Assembly (NCBI GenBank): GCA_028710655.1
Contig: JAQTTS010000050.1
Coordinates: forward strand, 1 to 10,405
DNA: 10,405 nucleotides
Direction of reading: 5' to 3'
Source: Dehalococcoidales bacterium
Lineage (GTDB): Bacteria; Chloroflexota; Dehalococcoidia; Dehalococcoidales; UBA5760
Of the stretch, positions 6,332 to 10,405 are shown in pieces (position 1 is the first letter of the stretch; each line of letters starts with the position of its first letter). A program made the position numbers and the translations under genes. The notes below the pieces were generated by a model. That model worked only from the letters and a program-made list of their open reading frames with translations, made no database searches and had not been told where the DNA came from.

Positions 6332-7422
6332 GGCTTACCTCCTTTAACAAGTTCCTCGTAGCACGCTATCTTGACCTTACGTGTAGCTTCCAGAGAATGC
6401 TTGAGTAGTGCCCGCCCCCGGTTACTAGCCCCAATCCGCTCAGATTCTTCGCGGTGCTCCAGACACCAGCGTATCTTATCGGCGGCTCCGGCGACATCCC
6501 TTTTGTCCACGCGCATGCCTTCTTCCCATATCAGGTCCCGATGCCAATCGACATCGTATGCCACTATCGGAAGTGCTGACATGCACATCTCAATGAGCGA
6601 ATACCCACCCCGCAGACATAAACCTACATCAGCGAACGATAGTACCCGCGCTACCATATCACGAGGGACAAAACCGAGGCATTTAACGTTAGGGCATTGT
6701 TCTACCTGTCTCTTCTTACCTCCATCTCCCATAACGACAAGCACAACATTCTTATCATTTGCCAACTCTATCGCTATCCTAAAAAGGTCAAAAACATAAT
6801 TATCAGGCTCCAGCCGCGCCACCACCGCCACAACCCGTTTGCCACCCAGACCTAGCTCATACCTCAACTGCAAATCAGGTTCGCACTGGTACGGGGCAGC
6901 GTCAATGCCATGCGGTATTACTCGAATCTTGTTCGACTCGACTCCATGCCGTGTAGCGTAATCCGCAAGGCTAGGACGAATGGGCATCACCATGTCAGCA
7001 TGAGAGAGAACAAACTTAGCCAGCCGGTTCGCCGCACCATAAGGTAATTGCGGGACGGGATGTAAGCCAGTTTCACGATACGTGCCATCATAGTCAGAAT
7101 GAATAGATATGCAGAATGGTTTGTGACACCAGCGAGCGACGGCCCATCCCAACCAGCCGCTCAGAAACGGGTCATTAGCTCGGACTACTGTAGCCTCTTG
7201 ACCCAACCAAATACCTTCAAACAATGCTTGTAATCCCCTCTGCTCATAGATGACATTTGATGGAGATAGGGGGATTATCTGGCTGTGTGGCACAGCATAG
7301 TTTAGTGTATACACCTTTGAGAAGTACCCACCCTCAGCCTTATCCTCATACATCCAGTCCGTGCCTTTTGCCTTTACGTCAGCATAGCAGGACGGGGTGA
7401 TACTCAGCAATGTCCGCTCCAA
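6328..7422 (-). CDS. GT4-type (GT-B fold) glycosyltransferase
   Basis: 364 residues, near the usual 350-400 for the family. The start is TTG at 7422, supported by GAGGTGG seven bases upstream. The N-terminal acceptor-binding half contains ISIHSDYDGTYRETG (106-119) and runs to about residue 165. The C-terminal donor half has IPHGID (169-174), VVAVVARLEPDN (197-208), VVLVVMGDGG (226-235), VKCLGFVPRDMV (246-257) and RGGYSLIEMCMSALPIVAYD (271-290). The last holds the conserved Glu (E278) that contacts the nucleotide sugar in GT4 retaining enzymes; the first Glu of the usual ExxxxxxxE motif is replaced, position 271-273 being RGG. It should transfer a sugar from a nucleotide donor on the cytoplasmic face of the membrane. 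Donor and acceptor cannot be read from sequence. It overlaps the methyltransferase by 4 bases, suggesting coupled production. Confidence 0.88.
   Translation of the reverse strand: MERTLLSITPSCYADVKAKGTDWMYEDKAEGGYFSKVYTLNYAVPHSQIIPLSPSNVIYEQRGLQALFEGIWLGQEATVVRANDPFLSGWLGWAVARWCHKPFCISIHSDYDGTYRETGLHPVPQLPYGAANRLAKFVLSHADMVMPIRPSLADYATRHGVESNKIRVIPHGIDAAPYQCEPDLQLRYELGLGGKRVVAVVARLEPDNYVFDLFRIAIELANDKNVVLVVMGDGGKKRQVEQCPNVKCLGFVPRDMVARVLSFADVGLCLRGGYSLIEMCMSALPIVAYDVDWHRDLIWEEGMRVDKRDVAGAADKIRWCLEHREESERIGASNRGRALLKHSLEATRKVKIACYEELVKGGKP
7306..7315 (-). repeat. GGTGTATACA word, copy 3
   Basis: Inside the GT4 gene, same codon frame as copy 1 (Val37-Tyr-Thr). Confidence 0.5.
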
Positions 7423-7429
7423 CTTAATG

Positions 7430-7436
7430 CCACCTC
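7430..7436 (-). promoter_or_regulatory. Shine-Dalgarno supporting the TTG start at 7422
   Basis: GAGGTGG, seven bases before TTG, in the 15-base gap between the 81-residue membrane protein gene and the GT4 gene. It fixes the unusual start codon of the glycosyltransferase. Confidence 0.7.
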
Positions 7437-7437
7437 A

Positions 7438-7683
7438 TCATTTCACCTTAATCTTCCTCTCCAATGCCTTAACATACATGCTCTGTATTAAGACAGCACC
7501 TATCAAAGCCAACGCAATACCAAGCTCGGTGACAATCCCATGCCCACCGGAGAACATCATCACCACACCCATGATAGACACGACAGGCATCATCCCCAAT
7601 ATTATCTTCTCCTTCTTGGTATATACCACCGAAACACAATCGTGAGTTAATATACGCCAGTACAAACTCGCAACCCACTTCAT
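7438..7683 (-). CDS. small two-helix membrane protein (81 aa)
   Basis: 81 residues, ATG start with a strong GGAGG eight bases upstream. An amphipathic N-terminal part (1-25, including TKKEK) is followed by two hydrophobic helices at about 27-44 (IILGMMPVVSIMGVVMMF) and 49-68 (GIVTELGIALALIGAVLIQS), joined by a tight Gly-rich turn (SGGHG). The tail is strongly basic (ALERKIKVK). The expected topology is a helical hairpin with both ends in the cytoplasm. No Cys/His cluster or catalytic motif is seen. Holin-like proteins share this size and topology, but there is no endolysin next to it and nothing specific in the sequence, so a holin assignment is not justified. It stands 15 bases before the GT4 gene. 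Confidence 0.7.
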   Translation of the reverse strand: MKWVASLYWRILTHDCVSVVYTKKEKIILGMMPVVSIMGVVMMFSGGHGIVTELGIALALIGAVLIQSMYVKALERKIKVK

Positions 7684-7696
7684 CCTGTCTACCTCC

Positions 7697-7978
7697 TTAT
7701 CTCCTATATGCCATCAGGTGCCCAAACATTGCCTTCACAAACTTGCACTCTAGATACCACACAGCCCATCCGCCGATTATACTCAGGTCACGCAGCAACG
7801 CCTCGTAGGTCATAGCATCCTTCAGCAGGTCCGGCAATGCGGGGCTGGTGGGCACGTTCCCTGTACCAAAGGTTCGCAACCACAGCCATGTAACCACGAA
7901 CGTGATAGCCAGGTAAGGCACCAGCCCCAATAGGTTCCAGAGAAGCCAGAGCAACTTCTTCAGTATCTTTCTAGCCAT
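7697..7978 (-). CDS. small membrane protein, unknown function (93 aa)
   Basis: 93 residues, ATG start lying inside the last codons of the radical SAM gene. A basic N-terminus (MARKILKKL) precedes a long hydrophobic, Trp/Leu-rich segment at about 9-35, then a polar loop (GTGNVPTSPALPDLLKD). A second, weaker hydrophobic stretch lies at about 65-76 (LSIIGGWAVWYL), and the tail is basic (MAYRR). Positive-inside logic would place the N-terminus in the cytoplasm. No enzymatic motif is visible and I do not recognise the family. Translational coupling to the radical SAM gene is suggested by the overlap and the weak Shine-Dalgarno (GAGG). It could be a membrane partner for the glycan enzymes around it, or a phage membrane protein with no link to them. 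Confidence 0.7.
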   Translation of the reverse strand: MARKILKKLLWLLWNLLGLVPYLAITFVVTWLWLRTFGTGNVPTSPALPDLLKDAMTYEALLRDLSIIGGWAVWYLECKFVKAMFGHLMAYRR

Positions 7979-8936
7979 GCTTCAGCCTCGGTACTCCATA
8001 GCCGGAGCACAACCTACACAACCCTACCTGATTTTGCTCGGTAGCTATCGCCTGACGGAACAGCCGGTACATTCTCCCATTCCAAATCTCACGGAAGTCT
8101 TGCTGCAAGGCGTTCCCCATTACATAGTCTCCCTGCGCATCCCGGCAGCACGGCACCACATCGCCATTCCAGCATATGACTGTCGAGTAGTATATCCACC
8201 AACAGCGATTATGCGGCACGACTTTCGGCCTTAGAATACCTTGTTTTAAGGCACTCTGGTCATAAATCTGGTATCTCTGCCCGCTGGGGAGGAATTGGGC
8301 CGCCTGCTCAACGTTCCGTACGCATGGAGATATTAGCTCAGAGCCTATCCCCGCACTCCGGCACCAATCCTTAAACTTGGGCACCTCATGCTCGTTGTGC
8401 TTCATTACTATTAGTCCAGCACGCAGGCCCACGTTATCGTGATGGTCATAATACTTGCTAGACCATGCTTCCCGGATGTTCTCAACTACCCTTACAAGAT
8501 TAGACCCTTGCCGGTAGACTTCGTGCGTCTTCTGCGTTATACCGCCAATCTGGAATGACACCTCGTTTACGCCTGACCCCACCAACCTGTGCCCGTCAAC
8601 GAAGTCTCCGTTAGTGCATACAGATACGAAGATACCCCGGCTCCGAGCCTCGGCTATCATATCGTAGGCTTCTTTATTCAGGAAGGTCTCGCCCATGAAG
8701 TAGAGCAGCATTTGGTTGACCTGCTTACCTACGTTGTCCAAGACCGTTTTGAAGTCCTGCAATGTCATGTATCCCTTGGGGCGCTTCAGGATACCCGCGC
8801 CAGTTTCGCACACCGGGCAGTGGAGGTTGCACACGTTCGTCGGCTCGATAGTTATCGCTACCGGCAGCCCGTACGCCTTCTCAGACTTACGCAGAGCCGA
8901 GAATGAACACCGAGCATAATTGGTTATTGCTGACAT
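7971..8936 (-). CDS. radical SAM enzyme with SPASM-type C-terminal domain
   Basis: 321 residues, ATG start. TIEPTNVCNLHCPVC holds the CxxxCxxC signature (C36, C40, C43) that binds the [4Fe-4S] cluster used to cleave S-adenosylmethionine. FMGETFLN (80-87) fits the GGE-like SAM-binding strand, and VSVCTNGDF (104-112) the next core strand. The C-terminal third has further cysteines in SPASM arrangement: C245, CWNGDVVPCC (C255, C263, C264), then GN...EIWNG (274-287), and CRLC (C307, C310), consistent with one or two auxiliary clusters. SPASM enzymes modify peptides or small molecules, and related ones act on sugars in surface-glycan clusters. The glycosyltransferase and deacetylase-like neighbours favour a glycan or lipid-linked substrate, but this is inference. 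The family assignment is firm; the reaction is unknown. It overlaps the next gene by 8 bases. Confidence 0.9.
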   Translation of the reverse strand: MSAITNYARCSFSALRKSEKAYGLPVAITIEPTNVCNLHCPVCETGAGILKRPKGYMTLQDFKTVLDNVGKQVNQMLLYFMGETFLNKEAYDMIAEARSRGIFVSVCTNGDFVDGHRLVGSGVNEVSFQIGGITQKTHEVYRQGSNLVRVVENIREAWSSKYYDHHDNVGLRAGLIVMKHNEHEVPKFKDWCRSAGIGSELISPCVRNVEQAAQFLPSGQRYQIYDQSALKQGILRPKVVPHNRCWWIYYSTVICWNGDVVPCCRDAQGDYVMGNALQQDFREIWNGRMYRLFRQAIATEQNQVGLCRLCSGYGVPRLKHG

Positions 8937-9091
8937 GCCTTCACTCTATAAATCTTCAGGATGATACATAGCAACCCGCCCGCCAATTCAATCCCCATGA
9001 TTATAGCTCTCCTGGTGGGGTCAACAGCTTGCGCATATGTTATCGCATCATAAATGCCACCTATGAGCAGGATAAATCCCAATCGCAACAT
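8924..9091 (-). CDS. small two-helix membrane protein (55 aa)
   Basis: A 55-residue frame between the zinc-binding mini-protein and the radical SAM gene. It starts with ATG at 9091, preceded by purine-rich GGGGGAAGAGA, and ends in TAA at 8924-8926. Two hydrophobic stretches are visible: about residues 3-20 (LRLGFILLIGGIYDAITY) and 30-47 (IIMGIELAGGLLCIILKI), separated by a short hydrophilic loop (AQAVDPTRR) and followed by a basic tail. This suggests a helical hairpin in the membrane. It overlaps the radical SAM start by 13 bases and fills what would otherwise be a 166-base gap in a fully packed operon, which supports it being real. Function is unknown. The lack of a Cys/Ser/Thr-rich core argues against it being a RiPP precursor for the neighbouring radical SAM enzyme. 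Confidence 0.65.
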   Translation of the reverse strand: MLRLGFILLIGGIYDAITYAQAVDPTRRAIIMGIELAGGLLCIILKIYRVKACQQ

Positions 9092-9102
9092 TCTCTTCCC
9101 CC

Positions 9103-9291
9103 TTATCCCTCCAACTTCTTATACATCTGTATACACCGCTCGCAGGTCGGCTTCCCTTCGTCCCTCTCCCAAGAGAAAACCTTCTTCTGCGACTTCCCGC
9201 CGCACAGAGGTCTGCCATGCCCGTCGTCGATATGCCGGGCATGGGGACGGGAAGGGTTCGTCCAACTGCTAATACCGTAGACCAACTTCAT
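9103..9291 (-). CDS. small Cys/His-rich protein, probably zinc-binding
   Basis: 62 residues starting with ATG in an ATGA overlap with the upstream gene. The centre reads H17, H20, D22, then RPLCGG with C30, a Trp at 41, and KPTCERC with C50 and C53. The spacing (His, single Cys, then CxxC about 20 residues later) looks like one metal site, most likely zinc. Small proteins with an H..D..GRPLCG ... W ... PTCxRC layout are, to my knowledge, common in phage genomes, with no known function. No membrane segment or catalytic motif is visible. A GGAGG at its 3' end lies about 18 bases before the next gene's start. The coding strand contains one copy of the GTGTATACA word. Confidence 0.75.
   Translation of the reverse strand: MKLVYGISSWTNPSRPHARHIDDGHGRPLCGGKSQKKVFSWERDEGKPTCERCIQMYKKLEG
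9128..9137 (-). repeat. GGTGTATACA word, copy 4
   Basis: Inside the zinc-binding mini-protein gene, spanning Arg52-Cys-Ile-Gln, same frame as copy 2. It covers the second Cys of the CxxC pair. Confidence 0.5.
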
Positions 9292-10405
9292 TTTTCAGCC
9301 TCGCAGTCATTCAACCTCTTGAGCACGTCTCGATACGTAGCGATAAGCCAGCCCTCATCTCTTGCCCTCTCCACCAGAGTCACGTACCACGGAAAGTTGC
9401 CGCCCTTATTGAAGGTATCGCTCTTGGCATGGGCCGGGTGATAGCCCACCATGTATACACCACCCGGCAACCGTTTAGCATTGACGAATATCCGGTCTAT
9501 TGCGTCCGGTGAAGGCTCAATGAAGTGGCTCATATCCCATCCACGGAGGGTTCGATATTCGCTCACCGAAGATATAGCGAGGTGATAAGGCATCCAGAAC
9601 GGCACGGACACATGAGGATGTTGCACCGTATACTCGCGTCGATGCTCCCATGATTCGTCCCACCGTATCATATGCCACCGGGCCATCGTCCCCATACCCA
9701 TCAGTTCGGGGTGTCGGTTGTATGTGAAGTCCATGGCATCGATAATCTCAGGGTAGTAGAAGGCATTGCCGTGCTTATGGAGAGTCTGCATGGCTGTTAT
9801 GACTTTGCTGCCTCTTTCAGCCTGCTTGTATACACCATCTTTCGAGCACTTGCTCTTGCTCGGTTTGTTATACGTGATATACGGCAACCCGCCGATAGAA
9901 GCCCAATGCCAGCTTGCCTCAACCAAGTCCAGATGCGGCGATAGCCGATTCATCCAAAAGCCACAATTTTCAGGAAGTATGGCATAGGTCGCCGGAACAC
10001 TATTGGCTAATTCATATTCAAGGTACGTGGTATCTACTGAGCTATCAGTGTCGTGCCGCAGTACCAGCACATTTGAATGGTCGCCCCAAGGATTACTGAC
10101 ATATTCAGTCAGCGCCAGTCCACTCTTGCTGAGCGCTTCCCTGAGCCGCCACGCTACCCAATCCAAGTAGAAGTCCACATCACCGCCAAGTTTGTCCGGT
10201 ATGCCCTCAAGATCAATATGCCCGTTGAGTAACTGGCCTGCCTTCTCGAAGATGGGATAAGCGAATATCTCACTGAGGTCACAAACTGTCTTGCCCTTCA
10301 GCATTACCTTACCGGTGTGCGGATAGAACACGACATCATATTGCCCGACATCAATCTGCTCCCCAATGATGTCGGCACGCACCCCCAGCCTTCTCAGCAT
10401 ACTGG
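9288..10405 (-). CDS. polysaccharide deacetylase-like protein, N-terminus cut by window edge
   Basis: At least 370 residues. The first in-window ATG is at 10400, but the frame stays open to the window edge, and the first residues (RRLGVRADI ... YDVVFYP) look like the interior of a Rossmann-type or GATase-like domain, so the true start probably lies outside. Numbering from that ATG, the NodB-like part begins at LVLRHDTD (112-119). RHDTD resembles the RHDxD motif of deacetylase-like proteins, where the Asp residues serve metal binding and catalysis. SWHWAS (163-168) is a candidate for the metal-binding His motif, and GYHPAH (319-324) with DEGWLIATYRDV (348-359) resembles the C-terminal motifs of the fold. 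The family removes acetyl groups from N-acetylated sugars; substrate and activity here are inference. It is the most upstream gene of the cluster and overlaps the next gene by 4 bases (ATGA). Assignment to the fold is fairly likely; true deacetylase activity is less certain because the second motif is not canonical. Confidence 0.6.
   Translation of the reverse strand, partial: SMLRRLGVRADIIGEQIDVGQYDVVFYPHTGKVMLKGKTVCDLSEIFAYPIFEKAGQLLNGHIDLEGIPDKLGGDVDFYLDWVAWRLREALSKSGLALTEYVSNPWGDHSNVLVLRHDTDSSVDTTYLEYELANSVPATYAILPENCGFWMNRLSPHLDLVEASWHWASIGGLPYITYNKPSKSKCSKDGVYKQAERGSKVITAMQTLHKHGNAFYYPEIIDAMDFTYNRHPELMGMGTMARWHMIRWDESWEHRREYTVQHPHVSVPFWMPYHLAISSVSEYRTLRGWDMSHFIEPSPDAIDRIFVNAKRLPGGVYMVGYHPAHAKSDTFNKGGNFPWYVTLVERARDEGWLIATYRDVLKRLNDCEAEK
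9452..9461 (-). repeat. GGTGTATACA word, copy 5
   Basis: Inside the deacetylase-like gene, read as GGT GTA TAC A (Gly314-Val-Tyr-Met), close to the GYHPAH motif. Confidence 0.5.
9827..9836 (-). repeat. GGTGTATACA word, copy 6
   Basis: Inside the deacetylase-like gene, same codon frame as copy 5 (Gly189-Val-Tyr-Lys). Confidence 0.5.

Noticed and set aside
7438..7683. Holin
   Set aside because: Size and two-helix topology fit, but there is no endolysin or spanin nearby, and these features are shared by many unrelated small membrane proteins.
7971..8936. Prokaryotic viperin as identity of the radical SAM enzyme
   Set aside because: The C-terminal half has SPASM-type cysteines and a GN...EIW element that viperins lack, and no nucleotide kinase neighbour is present.
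1..10405. CRISPR array, tRNA, rRNA or insertion sequence
   Set aside because: No regularly spaced repeats, no cloverleaf-compatible region, no transposase motifs and no terminal inverted repeats were seen; nearly all bases are accounted for by protein-coding genes.

Overview
The window carries 18 genes, all on the minus strand, packed end to end. Genes overlap by 4-13 bases or are separated by at most about 15. The cluster is closed at its 3' end (window positions 27-66) by a strong intrinsic terminator, so it reads as one long transcription unit running right to left, with its promoter beyond the right edge. Base composition looks near 50% GC. Shine-Dalgarno sites are bacterial (GGAGG/AGGAG), usually inside the end of the preceding gene, and several starts are TTG or GTG. 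The packing, many very short genes, Cys-rich mini-proteins, small membrane proteins and a phage-type nucleic-acid ligase suggest a bacteriophage, prophage or related mobile element. No capsid, terminase, portal, tail, integrase or replication gene is present, so this is inference. Chloroflexota-like hosts are possible, because several proteins resemble families I associate with that phylum and its viruses, but the sequence does not prove it.

Right part (10405 to about 5573), in transcription order: a truncated polysaccharide-deacetylase-like protein, a Cys/His mini-protein, a two-helix membrane protein of 55 residues (8924-9091), a radical SAM/SPASM enzyme, two small membrane proteins, a GT4-type glycosyltransferase and a class I SAM methyltransferase. 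This looks like a glycan or cell-surface modification module interleaved with small membrane proteins.

Middle part (5576 to about 1802): a Cys-rich mini-protein, an ATP-grasp-unrelated nucleotidyltransferase of the RNA/DNA ligase superfamily, a membrane protein with a coiled-coil tail, a polytopic GT-C-type glycosyltransferase, and a membrane-anchored transglutaminase-like protein with a Val-Glu-rich stalk.

Left part (1791 to 1): a small membrane protein, two small soluble proteins of phage-associated type, a DUF1643 protein, a protein of unknown function and the terminator.

The most interesting points are the combination of a deacetylase-like enzyme, radical SAM enzyme, GT4, methyltransferase, GT-C and transglutaminase-like protein in a phage-like operon; a divergent RNA-ligase-like enzyme without visible repair partners; and a short palindrome-cored word (GTGTATACA on the coding strand) that occurs six times in one orientation, twice in each of the three codon frames.
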